Origin: Siphonodentalium dalli
Lineage: Eukaryota; Mollusca; Scaphopoda; Gadilida; Siphonodentaliidae
Length of the DNA stretch: 64,000 bases
NCBI GenBank assembly: GCA_032622095.1
Contig: CP136069.1
Coordinates: 152,943,043-153,007,042 of the forward strand
Direction: 5' to 3'
Shown here: positions 13,691-26,977 of the stretch, in pieces
How the letters are laid out: every line of letters starts with the position of its first letter
Position numbering within the stretch: the first letter of the stretch is position 1
Notes under the pieces: generated by a model
Told to the model about the DNA's origin: nothing
Database searches by the model: none
Seen by the model: the letters and a program-made list of their open reading frames with translations, nothing else
Translations under genes and position numbers: made by a program

Positions 13691-16600
13691 ATTTCGGTTT
13701 ATATCTCAAGATATGGTTATATGTTCTTTATAGAAGGCTATAACATAAAATAACTAGAATACACTTAGAGAGATGCCAACGTGCGCAAAAATGTAATAAA
13801 AAATAATTAAAAAAATAATTTCACTGTATTTTACTTAATTTATTTAATTTAATGTTAGCAAAAAAATACAATTACCATTTCTCATTTCATCACAGATAAA
13901 AGGCAAATTACTATATTAATCATTTAAGTAATTAAAACCAATTCCATGTTGCCGAAAGGATGAGACTTTAAAGGCACGTGAGGCCTTAGTTGTCGAAAAT
14001 ATTCATATTTGTTCCAATCACCGTAAACAGAAGAAAAACAAGAAAACGCATACAGTTTCGTTCATATATACCATGACCATCGCGTAAACAGCATGTTATC
14101 ATAAAGACCTACTATATTTTACCTAAGCAAGAGCCTGCTTGTGTTACAAAAGACAGCACAATGCTACTGACTAATCACACACTATCGTAACTTATAGAGC
14201 CGGCGCATATACATAAATGTGCATATAGTCTATATATGATTATATATAGGGGTGGATAATAAAGGCATAAATTGTGATCGGGGTATATTGGGGAAGGTTT
14301 AAGTTAGGGTAATGTGGGGCATAATGCGACGCGGGGCATAATTCGACAGACGGTCGTTATCAGGTCATATGATTTTTCCATGACTGAAGTTGAATCGCAC
14401 ATTTATTATTTTAGTAAGACCAATCATAGAAGTGAACATCCCAATTGGACCGACATCATTATGACTTTTTAATCTCACATGCGAAACGCCGGAGTAGGGG
14501 TACCCATATTTGGTGACCCCCTTTTTGAATGGTTTATAACTTCCGGTAGGTCTTGTACATGTTAAAACGAGAACCTGCAGACCGTCTTGCATTTATTAGG
14601 TTCGGTATATATATGCTGATGTTGTAATGTCAAATGTGTCGCATTGTACCCCGTGTATGGGGCACAGTGCGACGGATTGGGTACGTCGACGGGGAGTAAT
14701 GCTGTTCAGAAATTGGTGCTTCCCAGGCAAGTGTGAGTATTAATATATATAGTGGAAATATTTATCTAACTTTTAGTTTAATAATGTGTGCCCTTCCATC
14801 GTCTTTAGTGGCATGATGGGATCCAATGTGCTTATGTGTCGCAGTATGATCCATTATGCCCCACATTACCCTACACTTTAAACAAATTAACCCCAGTAGA
14901 CACAATGTATAGGCGTTTAATATTATGTGGCTGATCCACCTGGGTGATGTTAAATAATTCTGGTCTTGAAGTTTGACCGACCTTTTGAAATACAAATCGA
15001 TGTTTTCGGCGTAAATTCACGTTTCTGGAAAAAATAAATCTTGAAACGTTTTGAGGTTTATTAATTGGGTACATATAGTGCTACACACCGATACATATAT
15101 AAAATGCCGATTAAGTGATATATCCAGGGATGTGGCTAGAGGGTCTCCGCTGGGGGGGGGGGGGTGTCCTCCTTGGGAATTTCCAACTGCACCCCCCCCT
15201 TGAGTCGGAATCACACCAACACAACTTTTTGCATAATTCCATTTGCACCCCCCCCCCCCCCCCTTGTACCTCATACTCAGCCCTAATTTCCTATATATTC
15301 ATAAGCCATGCTTCTATTTTCCCAGTATTAAGATATTTTAACCTGAAAATTGCCTCAAAAAAACAACTAGTGATCTAATTCCAGACAAATGCACACATCT
15401 ACCGACAACAGACCAGGAAACACCGGGCCGACCATGGTTGTTTGGCCCGGTGTGAGAAAATTTTGAAAACTATATACAAGAAAATCGCAAATCCTAGCAT
15501 CTAGACTGGCCTCAACTGAAGCTTTCCTAGTGTTGGAAATTTCAAACCTCATGCTCCCCCTCAGGTTGGAAAATTCTTCAACTGATGACCATTTATGTCT
15601 ACAAGTTTGACCAAATGTAGTAAAATATTGTTTTGCTAAACTAATTAGCAGTTTTGTATTGGCCATGTGGATGGGGCAATGACACACCGGGCCGATCATG
15701 GTTCGGCCCGGTGTGCGAAAAATTTGAAATCTGAACAAGAAAATCGCAAAATCCTAACATCTAGACTAGCCTCAAGCCTTCCTACTGTGGAAATTTCAAA
15801 CCCTACACCCCCACTTAGTTTGGAAAATTTCCAACTGATGACAATTCCAATGACAATGTTGACCAATTGTATGACAATATTGTTTTCTTAAATTAACTAG
15901 AAGTTTTTGACTGGCCACGGGGGAGGGACCAGGACACAAGCTTTTCCAAGTGTTGGAAATTTCCAACCTGTCACCCCCCTAAGGTTGGAAAATTTCCAAC
16001 TGATGTCCATTTCTGTCAAAAATTTTGACTAAAAAATAGGAACATATGCAAATATTGGTCGAAAAACAATAAATTCCCCCAATAAATTGTTTTATAATCA
16101 AACTACAAGAACATTTTCAACCTATTGTTGGTGTGAAATTTCGTCGTGGCAGGTAAGAAATTTCCAACTATTGAAAATATAGCTCTCTGCTGGGGGGTGA
16201 GACACCCCCCCCCCCCACACCCCCCCTCTAGCCACATCCCTGGATATATCTAACATAATAGCTGCATGGCGATGACATATGGTTCTTATAATTAAGATGG
16301 AACTGTTCACTTGTATTGCAGATATAGCAAGAGCTGCACGCTGGAGCCTGCTATGCCATTTAATTTATAGTCACTGGGAGATAACTCTATGGGGTATACA
16401 CGTTTGAATGTTCTATCATGGAAAGCAAACTAGCAGCATTACTGTTGGCCTACAATAATATAATGAACCTAACACCACGTCCGTTACAGACGTCGATTTT
16501 GGGTACCTTTATGAACACTGTGTTATCTCAAAGCTTTCGGAGGTCCGCCACTCTGTGAATCATTCCACAAACTTAAACTTACGTTTCACAATGCATCAAC

Positions 16601-17785
16601 TAAAGCTCTCAGAGTAACAGCTTGACTTCCTTTTGTCGAAATCTCACCCCTCCAGAGATATGGCGACTTGAACTAAACATATACAGGGACGTGGCGACAG
16701 GGTTTTTTTCAACAGTTGGAAATCTCATACGTGACACAACATTAGTTGGAAATTTCACACCAACAATAGATTGAAAATGTTCTTGTAGTTTGATTTTCAA
16801 ACAATTTATTGGGGGGGGGGGGGGATTTATTGTTTTTGAACCAATATTTGCATATTTTCCTACTTTTGGTAAAAAATTTGGGGGGGGGGGTTTCAGGTTG
16901 GAAATTTCCAACACTTGGAAACTTGTGTCCTGATCCCTCCCCCGTGACCAGTCAAAACTGCTAGTTAATTTAAGAAAATAATATTGACCTACATTTGGTC
17001 AACATTGTCATTGGAATTGTCATCAGTTGGAAATTTCCAACTCTATAGGAATGCTTGAGGCTAGTCTAAATGCTAGGATTTTTCGATTTTCTTGTTCATA
17101 TTTCAAGATTTTCACACATCGGGCCGAACCATTTCCGGATGGTCGGCCCGGTGTGTCATGGTCCCTCCCCCGTGGCCAATAAAATACTGCTAATTAAAAT
17201 AATATTTTACGACATTTGGTAAAAATTGTGGACTGAAATGGTCATCGGTTGGAGAATTGCCCAACATAAGGGTGAGTACGAGGTTTGAAATTTCCAACAC
17301 TAGGAAAGCTTGAGGCCAGTTCAGAAGCTAGGATTTTGCGATTTTCTTGTTTAGTTTTCAAAATTTTCTCACACCGGGCCGAACAACCACGGTCGGCCCG
17401 GTGTGTCCTGGTCTCTTGTCCGTATATATATAGAGTGCGTTTGTCTGGAATTGGACCACTAGATGTTAGGATTTATGCAATTGGACCACTAGATGTTAGG
17501 ATTTATGCATGGACCACTAGATGTTAGGATTTATGCAATTTTCAGGTTCAAACATCTGAATGTTCTCATACCGGCTATATAGAACCATGGTTTATGAATA
17601 TATAGGTTATTAGTCCTGAGCGCTGATGTGCAAGTGGGTGCAAATGGAATTAAATGGAATTGTGCAAAACTTGTGTTTGGTCGGATTCAAGGGGGTGCAG
17701 TTGGAATTCCCCAGAGTGGACACCCCCCCCCCCAACGGATTTACCACTGAAACTTTGCACAGTGTTTATTTAAAAAAAAGAAGAT
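13691..17785 (+). repeat. Array unit 5 (deleted and re-invaded)
   Basis: The unit has lost most of the TTAA element interior: at about 14573 sequence equivalent to unit-1 position ~907 joins position ~1366. It then gained a 1,118-bp hAT-like insertion at 15125-16242. Outside these changes it follows the consensus, including its own copy of the resident hAT-like element from 16684. Confidence 0.95.
15125..16242. mobile_element. hAT-like non-autonomous transposon inserted in unit 5
   Basis: Both ends carry the perfect 19-bp inverted repeat CAGGGATGTGGCTAGAGGG, and the insertion is flanked by a perfect 8-bp duplication GATATATC (15117-15124 and 16243-16250). Other units contain that 8-mer once, giving a clean empty site. 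CAGGG ends and 8-bp duplications are the hallmark of hAT transposons. The interior has hairpins around CCGGGCCGA/TCGGCCCGG (15421-15452, 15686-15716), TTGGAAATTTCCAAC-type palindromes and long G/C runs, but no transposase frame. Its body matches the resident element in inverted orientation. Confidence 0.92.
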
Positions 17786-18889
17786 ATTTCGGTTTATATC
17801 TCAAGATATGGTTATATGTTCTTTATAGAAGGCTATAACATAAAATAACTAGAATGCACTCAGAGAGATGCCAACGTGCGCAAAAATGTAATAAAAAATA
17901 ATTAAAAAAATAATTTCACTGTATTTTACTTAATTTATTTAATTTAATGTTAGCAAAAAAATACAATTACCATTTCTCATTTCATCACAGATAAAAGGCA
18001 AATTACTATATTAATCATTTAAGTAATTAAAACCAATTCCATGTTGCCGAAAGGATGAGACTTTAAAGGCACGTGAGGCCTTAGTTGTCGAAAATATTCA
18101 TATTTGTTCCAATCACCGTAAACAGAAGAAAAACAGTAAAACGCATACAGTTTCGTTCATATATACCATGACCATCGCGTAAACAGCATGTTATCATAAA
18201 GATCTACTATATTTTACCTAAGCAAGAGCCTGCTTGTGTTACAAAAGACAGCACAATGCCACTGACTAATCACACACTGTCGTAACTTATAGAGCCGGCG
18301 CATATACATAAATGTGCATATAGTCTATATATGATTATATATAGGGGTGGATAATAAAGGCATAAATTGTGATCGGGGTATATTGGGGAAGGTTTAAGTT
18401 AGGGTAATGTGGGGCATAATGCGACGCGGGGCATAATGCGACAGACGGTCGTTATCAGGTCATATGATTTTTCCATGACTGAAGTTGAATCGCACATTTA
18501 TTATTTTAGTAAGACCAATCATAGAAGTGAACATCCCAATTGGACCGACATCATTATGACTTTTTAATCTCACATGCGAAACGCCGGAGTAGGGGTACCC
18601 ATATTTGGTTACCCCCTTTTTGAATGGTTTATAACTTCCGGTAGGTCCTGTACATGTTAAAATGAGAACATCTTACCACTACCACCAAAGCTACATGCGT
18701 ATTTTGGTAAAGTAAGACGAGTTATACAGTAAGTTGATCAGTTCTATGTACATCGGTTATTCACATTCACTCATATTTGGGGGAGAGACAGGTTGTGCAG
18801 TTGGAATTCCCCAGAGTGGACACCCCCCCCCACCCCCAACGGATTTACCACTGAAACTTTGCACAGTGTTTATTTAAAAAAAAGAAGAT
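17786..18889 (+). repeat. Array unit 6 (about 1.1 kb, large deletion)
   Basis: It starts normally, then at about 18796 jumps from the sequence equivalent to unit-1 position ~1036 (GACAGGTTGT) to position ~3367 (GCAGTTGGAATTCC), losing about 2.3 kb. There is very little shared sequence at the junction, which suggests end-joining rather than unequal exchange between long homologies. Confidence 0.93.
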
Positions 18890-21800
18890 ATTTCGGTTTA
18901 TATCTCAAGATATGGTTATATGTTCTTTATAGAAGGCTATAACATAAAATAACTAGAATGCACTCAGAGAGATGCCAACGTGCGCAAAAATGTAATAAAA
19001 AATAATTAAAAAAATAATTTCACTGTATTTTACTTAATTTATTTAATTTAATGTTAGCAAAAAAATACAATTACCATTTCTCATTTCATCACAGATAAAA
19101 GGCAAATTACTATATTAATCATTTAAGTAATTAAAACCAATTCCATGTTGCCGAAAGGATGAGACTTTAAAGGCACGTGAGGCCTTAGTTGTCGAAAATA
19201 TTCATATTTGTTCCAATCACCGTAAACAGAAGAAAAACAGTAAAACGCATACAGTTTCGTTCATATATACCATGACCATCGCGTAAACAGCATGTTATCA
19301 TAAAGACCTACTATATTTTACCTAAGCAAGAGCCTGCTTGTGTTACAAAAGACAGCACAATGCTACTGACTAATCACACACTGTCGTAACTTATAGAGCC
19401 GGCGCATATACATAAATGTGCATATAGTCTATATATGATTATATATAGGGGTGGATAATAAAGGCATAAATTGTGATCGGGGTATATTGGGGAAGGTTTA
19501 AGTTAGGGTAATGTGGGGCATAATGCGACGCGGGGCATAATGCGACAGACGGTCGTTATCAGGTCATATGATTTTTCCATGACTGAAGTTGAATCGCACA
19601 TTTATTATTTTAGTAAGACCAATCATAGAAGTGAACATCCCAATTGGACCGACATCATTATGACTTTTTAATCTCACATGCGAAACGCCGGAGTATGGGT
19701 ACCCATATTTGGTGACCCCCTTTTTGAATGGTTTATAACTTCCGGTAGGTCTTGTACATGTTAAAACGAGAACATCTTACCACTCCCACCAAAGCTACAT
19801 GCGTATTTTGGTAAAGTAAGACGAGTTATATAGTAAGTTGATCAGTTCTAAGTACATCGGTTATTCACATTCACTCATATTTGTGGGAGAGACAGGTTGT
19901 CTGGTTGTGGGGCATAATGCGACACTCGGGTACAACCAGTACGAGAAAAAAATATGATTAGGCATATCGCAAATCAAACCTGGAAAAATAAATCTTATCG
20001 TAACCTTAGTTCAAAAGAAAAGAAATAAAAAAACATATTCGATCATTCCCAAACATTAAAACATGATATAGATAAATAATTATTGTTAACCCTACCCCGG
20101 CCATTTTCCTGAAATCAAAACTGTATGGTGCTATTTTACCCGCCATATAAATCAATAAAATGTCTCATTGGTCTGCTGCTATGACTTTAAATAACGATTA
20201 TACATGCTTTCAATCCACAAAAGAAAAGAAACTGCAGACCGTCTTGCATTTATTAGGTTCGGTATATATATGCTGATGTTGTAATGTCAAATGTGTCGCA
20301 TTGTACCCCGTGTATGGGGCATAATGCGACGGATTGGGTACGTCGACGGGGAGTAATGCTGTTCAGAAATTGGTGCTTCCCAGGCAAGTGTGAGTATTAA
20401 TATATATAGTGGAAATATTTATCTAACTTTTAGTTTAATAATGTGTGCCCTTCCATCGTCTTTAGTGGCATGATGGGATCCAATGTGCTTATGTGTCGCA
20501 GTATGATCCATTATGCCCCACATTACCCTACACTTTAAACAAGTTAACCCCAGTAGACACAATGTATAGGCGTTTAATATTATGTGGCTGATCCACCTGG
20601 GTGATGTTAAATAATTCTGGTCTTGGAGTTTGACCGACCTTTTGAAATACAAATCGATGTTTTCGGCGTAAATTCACGTTTCTGGAAAAAATAAATCTTG
20701 AAACGTTTTGAGGTTTATTAATTGGGTACATATAGTGCTACACACCGATACATATATAAAATGCCGATTAAGTGATATATCTAACATAATAGCTGCATGG
20801 CGATGACATATGGTACTTATAATTAAAATGGAACTGTTCACTTGTATTGCAGATATAGCAAGAGCTGCACGCTGGAGCCTGCTATGCCATTTAATTTATA
20901 GTCACTGGGAGATAACTCTATGGGGTATGCACGTTTGAATGTTATATCATGGAAAGCAAACTAGCAGCATTACTGTTGGCCTACAATAATATAATGAACC
21001 TAACACCACGTCCGTTACAGACGTCGATTTTGGGTACCTTTATGAACACTGTGTTATGTCAAAGCTTTCGGAGGTCCGCCACTCTGTGAATCATTCCACA
21101 AACTTAAACTTACGTTTCACAATGCATCAACTAAAGCTCTCAGAGTAACAGCTTGACTTCCTTTTGTCGAAATCTCACCCCTCCAGAGATATGGCGACTT
21201 GAACTAAACATATACAGGGACGTGGCGACAGGGGGGTTTGGTGTGTTTCACCCCCCCCCCAACTTACTTTGGTCAAAATTTTCAACAGTTGGAAATCTCA
21301 TACGTGACACAACATTAGTTGGAAATTTCACACCAACAATAGATTGAAAATGTTCTTGTAGTTTGATTTAAAAACAATTGATTGGGGGGGGGGGGGGCAT
21401 TTATTGTTTTTGGACCAATATTTGCATATTTTCCTACTTTTGGTAAAAAATTTGGGGGGGTTCAGGTTGGAAATTTCCAACACTTGGAAACTTGTGTCCT
21501 GATCCCTCCCCTGTGACCAGTCAAAACTGCTAGTTAATTTAAGAAAATAATATTGACCTGCAATTGGTCAACATTGTCATTGGAATTGTCAGTCATCAGT
21601 TGGAAATTTCCAACTCTATAGGAATGCTTGAGGCTAGTCTAAATGCTAGGATTTTTCGATTTTCTTGTTCATATTTCAAGATTTTCACACATCGGGCCGA
21701 ACCATTTCCGGATGGTCGGCCCGGTGTGTCATGGTCCCTCCCCCGTGGCCAATAAAATACTGCTAATTAAAATAATATTTTACGACATTTGGTAAAAATT

Positions 21801-22269
21801 GTGGACTGAAATGGTCATCGGTTGGAGAATTGCCCAACATAAGGATGAGTACGAGGTTTGAAATTTCCAACACTAGGAAAGCTTGAGGCCTGTTCAGAAG
21901 CTAGGATTTTTGCGATTTTCTTGTTTAGTTTTCAAAATTTTCTCACACCGGGCCGAACAACCATGGTCGGCCCGGTGTGTCCTGGTCTCTTGTCCGTATA
22001 TATATATAGAGTGCGTTTGTCTGGAATTGGACCACTAGATGTTATGATTTATGCAATTGGACCACTAGATTTAGGATTTATGCAATTTTCAGGTTCAAAC
22101 ATCTGAATGTTCTCATACCGGCTATATAGAACCATGGTTTATGAATATATAGGTTATTAGTGTTTGGTCGGATTCAAGGGGGTGCAGTTGAAATTCCCCA
22201 GAGTGGACCCCCCCCCAACGGATTTACCACTGAAACTTTGCACAGTGTTTATTTAAAAAAAAAGAAGAT
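18890..22269 (+). repeat. Array unit 7 (full length, long variant)
   Basis: A near-complete unit with the same extra ~60 bp as unit 3 (about 21231-21285), only two copies of the 30-bp repeat, and a shortened stretch near 22160 where part of the right end of the resident element is missing. Confidence 0.95.
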
Positions 22270-22762
22270 ATTTCGGTTTATATCTCAAGATATGGTTATA
22301 TGTTCTTTATAGAAGGCTATAACATAAAATAACTAGAATGCACTCAGAGAGATGCCAACGTGCGCAAAAATGTAATACAAAATAATTAAAAAAATAATTT
22401 CACTGTATTTTACTTAATTTATTTAATTTAATGTTAGCAAAAAAATACAATTACCATTTCTCATTTCATCACAGATAAAAGGCAAATTACTATATTAATC
22501 ATTTAAGTAATTAAAACCAATTCCATGTTGCCGAAAGGATGAGACTTTAAAGGCACGTGATGCCTTAGTTGTCGAAAATATTCATATTTGTTCCAATCAC
22601 CGTAAACAGAAAAAAAAACAGTAAAACGCATACAGTTTCGTTCATATATACCATGACCATCGCCTAAACAGCATGTTATCATAAAGACCTACTATATTTT
22701 ACCTAAGCAAGAGCCTGATTGTGTTACAGAAGACAGCACAATGCTACTGACTAATCACACAC
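22270..22762 (+). repeat. Array unit 8 (truncated right edge)
   Basis: The first ~490 bp of a unit, then an abrupt change from ACTAATCACACAC to unrelated sequence at 22763. It is slightly more diverged than internal units (for example GCCTAAAC at 22662, GTGATGCC at 22557), as expected at the edge of a homogenising array. Confidence 0.93.
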
Positions 22763-24599
22763 AAATGGCATAAACGCTCTTTATTAGTTCCATATCAGGA
22801 ATTCACCCACAAAGAACGCTCTTTATGTTTACCATCATAATATAAACAAACATCAGAAAAGTAACTTGTTATGCTTTTGTTTACATAACAATGGTCAACC
22901 ATATGACAATAACATACTGTTTATGCGATATTTCTTATTTGTATACGGACAAAGTCTGTCTACATTTTGATGTTCTTTCCGTTTGTGGCGGTTTTTGACG
23001 GTTGGAAATATTTTCACAGGATACCCACCGCCAAGGCCAACCGTACCTTTAATATCGATTACATTTTTTTCAGCGGCATATTTTCATTTTCATTTTCCGA
23101 TAGTCAAAGTTGACCAAAGGAGCAATTATAAGAAATAATTAATACCATTTGTGTAAATATTGATAGCAGCCAATATGCAACAATAAATATCAATAATTAA
23201 TCAATAATTAATCAATAACGATCATTTTATGTAATAATAAACTCTTCAAACAGTGTTTGTGTCAACAAATGCGTTTTGTTTTGTGTTACATCATTCGTCG
23301 TATTTGACCCGGAACTCGGCTGAAGGTTATGCTATTCAGCCTATTGCGTCGAATTACGAAATCGCGTTTTGAATGTCTCTCTTTTCCCGCACGATAAAAA
23401 GAGGTCTTCGCACGAACCAAAAATGATAAAACTTACCAATTATAAGTAAAAATACCCAAATGAAGGAGTCTATGTAGGTCCCGAAGGAGTCTATAGACTC
23501 TTTGAAGTAGAGTTCTGATGGAGAAAATGTAGGTCGATCTATTTTTGTCATAACTCTGACGTATTTTGACCTGGGAGAAAAAACCGAAATCGAGGCTCAC
23601 TACGAGCATGCCAGTTTTAAATATAGAAACAGGGAATCCCGACAAATGGCGATATCGGTGACAAACAAATAATCGAAAACAACACATAAAATAAACATAG
23701 CAAAAACGCGGTACAGTATAAATGTCAAAACGCCACGAGGTTTTACGTCGTTTTTGGTGACGTCATGGAGTGAAACGGAGTAGAGTGACACCAACCTACG
23801 AATCTGTCTGATCGCCATACTGTTGCGCGAGCGCACGTAATAAGGTATGCATAGATCAACCATGCAGTCTGCTTGAGCTTCAAAACGAACTCTCCAAAAT
23901 GGGTCAGACTCGTGCTTTGAAATTTTTTAGTATACTATATGTTCACATGAACGCTGTGAGGGGTTAAGTTTTGGTACATTATCGTGTTCCCACTTCTGAC
24001 TGATTGTCTATTCCAGTTTTGACAAACAATCGTCATTCTAACCTTCGCTAAGTGGCTTCCCTTCGAACTTGAGAGGGATAATATATGCGCGTATAATATA
24101 TATACAATAACTCCACAGCAGGTATCGGTACAATCGACACCCATGTGTGAAAATGGTTCTTCAATTATTTACAAGAAAACCATCATCAGAAATGGTAACG
24201 CCCTCAAGCGCTAGATAATTTTATTAGCCATAAATATAAATTATAATATAAAATATATTGGTTACATGAATGCACCGCCTCAGAATTCCGTTAAAACAAC
24301 TAATCCTATAATTATTACAAAAAACTACGGCTTATTACTGCAGGTTTCTCATTCACCACACCAGAAAGCTTCTAAATGCGGATCAAAAATCGGATGAATT
24401 GTGTTCCCACCAAGAGTGCATGGCCCAGCCATTGTTCATACCTAAACATCGAAAGCAATTAACGCGGTCATCTATAAGACATCCAGCGAATACACACCCA
24501 ACGAAAACCCGAAATGTGTTGTCCTGCGAGAAATCCCATCGCTATATAGCTCAATTTGACACGGTCAGATTAGCCTTCCTCTACAATATATCCTAAAAC
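22763..24599. other. Non-coding stretch, nothing recognised
   Basis: AT-rich unique-looking sequence. Several short minus-strand open frames (between 23354 and 24144) show no family signature, have mixed frames and look like chance. Short direct echoes such as AACGCTCTTTAT (22775 and 22817) and CAATAATTAAT (about 23193-23212) are the only structure I see. Confidence 0.5.
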
Positions 24600-25146
24600 A
24601 ATAAAGCTTCTCAAATCATCGGCATAGTCAACAGAACTTTCACGAACTTGGACATCGACACTTTCTAATCGCTCTACATAAGCATGGTCAGACCTATCAT
24701 CGAATACTGTAACCCTGCATGGAGCCCACATCACAAATATCAAAGCATTGTGTTAAAGAAATACCAAGAAAAGCAACGAAACTAGTTCGTCAAATCAAAA
24801 CTCTATGCTACCGAGACCGAATGATAAGACTCAATCTGATGTCTTTAAAATTTCGAATATTTAGAGGAGATCTAATCGAGGTATATAAACTGTTGAATGG
24901 TCATTACAATATCAATGCCCGTGACCTATTAGAAAGACATTCACCAGGAAGAACAAGAGGACATAATAAAAAGCTACAGGTGCCCATTGTTAACAAGGCC
25001 ATAGGAAATATTTCTTCACGCAGAGGGTGGTAAATAGCTGGAACTTTCTGTCAGACTTCGCTGTTGAGGCTCAAATACTCGATCAATTCAAAATATACAT
25101 AGACTCATTCTTCTATTATATAAAATACGAGTTCGACGACAAGTAA
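24600..25146 (+). pseudogene. LINE reverse transcriptase C-terminal fragment (CR1/L2-like)
   Basis: Three reading frames together resemble the end of a non-LTR retrotransposon polymerase. The first (24600-24780) reads KASQIIGIVNRTF, has a stop at 24666, then continues in frame with MVRPIIEYCNPAWSPH. The second (within 24719-25033) reads RGDLIEVYKLLNG and SPGRTRGHNKKL. The third (25012-25146) reads FFTQRVVNSWNFL and ends at a stop at 25144. The phrases VRP..EY.NP.WSPH, RGDLIEVYK.L.G, TRGH..KL and FF.QRVVN.WN.LP occur in this order in CR1/L2-type elements. One stop and two frameshifts make it a dead, 5'-truncated copy. The catalytic YADD region is absent. The clade is inferred from memory of family motifs. 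Confidence 0.8.
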
Positions 25147-26973
25147 TATGTTCAAGTGACTCACAAGTATATATCGAATGACGATACATATATTTGTAAA
25201 CAAGCATTGCAAATAATGTTATTGGGACGAAAAGTCGCAAGACTTGTTCCGTATTATGATGATGATTATATGATATGATTGATAGAACAAACCACTATTA
25301 TGATGATCGTGTCGTTATTTGTTTAAAATACGTATCAATTGACATATACGCACCCGTTCCCTAATTAAAATCAACATGCATATTTCGACAATTTTAGGGG
25401 ACTCTCCTCGAATTCGGTGAACTCCGCAAATAGACGTCCGCAAATAGCGACCTACCGCGAATTGTCACAACCGGAAAAACCTATTATCTATTTATAAAAT
25501 GCCCAGCGAACCACAGCTTTCTAAAATATGTACCACAGTATACACCCGAGGGGCGTTAATAACACGCCAATCAGGCCTTGACCAATGAAAATCACCGACT
25601 GGTCTGTAAAACGGTCTGTTGTGGATTACAATAGACCATGTATATGCAATGCATTCGAGGCGCAAGCCTTGATTGACCATTCAAACAAATTATTGGTCAG
25701 CCTAGGTCAGGCGAGATGAAAATTACTAATAAGGCTTGTTTTACCATGTTTTCTTACAAGCACATGCATGGACGCAGTTATATGGAAGGCATGGGGGCGA
25801 CTCATGTCAAATATAAAACGGTAATAATGAAAATGGTTTGTAATGCTGAGTACCCCATACTGTAACTTCAGATCGGGAGGGGGGGGGGGGGTATTTGGAC
25901 GAATTGCATGGGCATTTGCCGTGACGACATAATGAAGCTACATTCTTCTCCAGTGGCACACTTTGGTAGCCGCACCACGTGAAATTTATTCTTATATCTT
26001 TATTTTTGTTCAATTGCTGAACATGCAATCTGCAAAAGGCAAGCAAATAGTTGCACAATGAAAATGAGAATGGGAATAAAGATAAATATAACTAATTACA
26101 AAAATGGATAAACTTAATGATTATAAGTATGAAACTGAGCTACAGATTTGGTCTCATCCAATGAGGGGGCAAATTGTGCAATTTTATCGCTAGCAGACAA
26201 TAGAGCGACCGAATCCCTGTCTAATTCAAGCGCCTCGTTATCAGCTCGATAATTGCACAAGATTTTCCCATGTAAACGAGCCGAAAATGTTGCCATGATG
26301 TTCCTATGCATGCAAACGGGTCGGAGCCAATCAGTTTTCGACATATAAGAGTCGGGAGCCCGTGCCATTTAAAAAATGCATGATTAAATAAAAACGGCGG
26401 ACAATATCGAAACGTGATTAGACAGTCTGGTGATAGCATATTATAATTATCATACCATGGTTTATTCCGTCTTTGTTCATCTCAAAACTGATGCCGAAGT
26501 TGGAAATTACGAAATCCAAAGTCAAATATGGCTGATCGCCTCATTATAGGGACACGATACGCCTATCTCAATCATCGTTTTAATGGTAGGTCATATGAAT
26601 ATCCATCCACTCATTCCGAAAATATGGGACAAAAGCATCACTATTTAATACTCATAACGATTTTCTCTTGACAGGTTAGCGTTTCCATGATCAAAATGAC
26701 CGAAAATAAACAATAAATATGTGTAGGGTCGGAGCCAAAATCACTAAAGATCCCAAAGTTGTGAGCCCGCTGAACCCCAGATATATATATAGTAACATGC
26801 AATACAATTGGGGTGTTACCATGCATTATAAGCCTTACAGGGGGCCACGATAAAATGTTGATGATTACCCCGTGCATGAGTATGATATCTAGGTATTTAA
26901 GCATAATCATACATCTCCATTTTTTAAATACCAGTACCACACTTTTTCAGCAAAACATGTCTTGCAAATTACA
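25147..26973. other. Non-coding stretch, nothing recognised
   Basis: No convincing gene or repeat family. There is a G run at about 25876-25890 and several unrelated short frames. The sequence between the LINE relic and the TTAA-family element at 26978 looks like ordinary intergenic DNA. Confidence 0.45.
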
Positions 26974-26977
26974 TTAA

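Larger units (their letters stand above)
22..22762. repeat. Tandem array of ~3.43-kb transposon-derived units
   Basis: The same unit recurs head-to-tail, using the first A of ATTTCGGTTTATATC as a marker at 22, 3458, 6890, 10356, 13691, 17786, 18890 and 22270. Spacing is near 3,430 bp except where units carry deletions or an insertion. Units 1 and 2 look almost identical by eye, which points to recent amplification. Bases 1-21 do not match the sequence before the marker in other units, and bases after 22,762 leave the unit abruptly, so both ends of the array appear to lie inside the window. No conserved protein is encoded; recurring short frames simply repeat with the unit. Confidence 0.97.

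Noticed and set aside
23354-24144. Four overlapping minus-strand frames of 65-87 codons
   Set aside because: Mixed frames, no recognisable domain, no splice logic; consistent with chance in AT-rich DNA.
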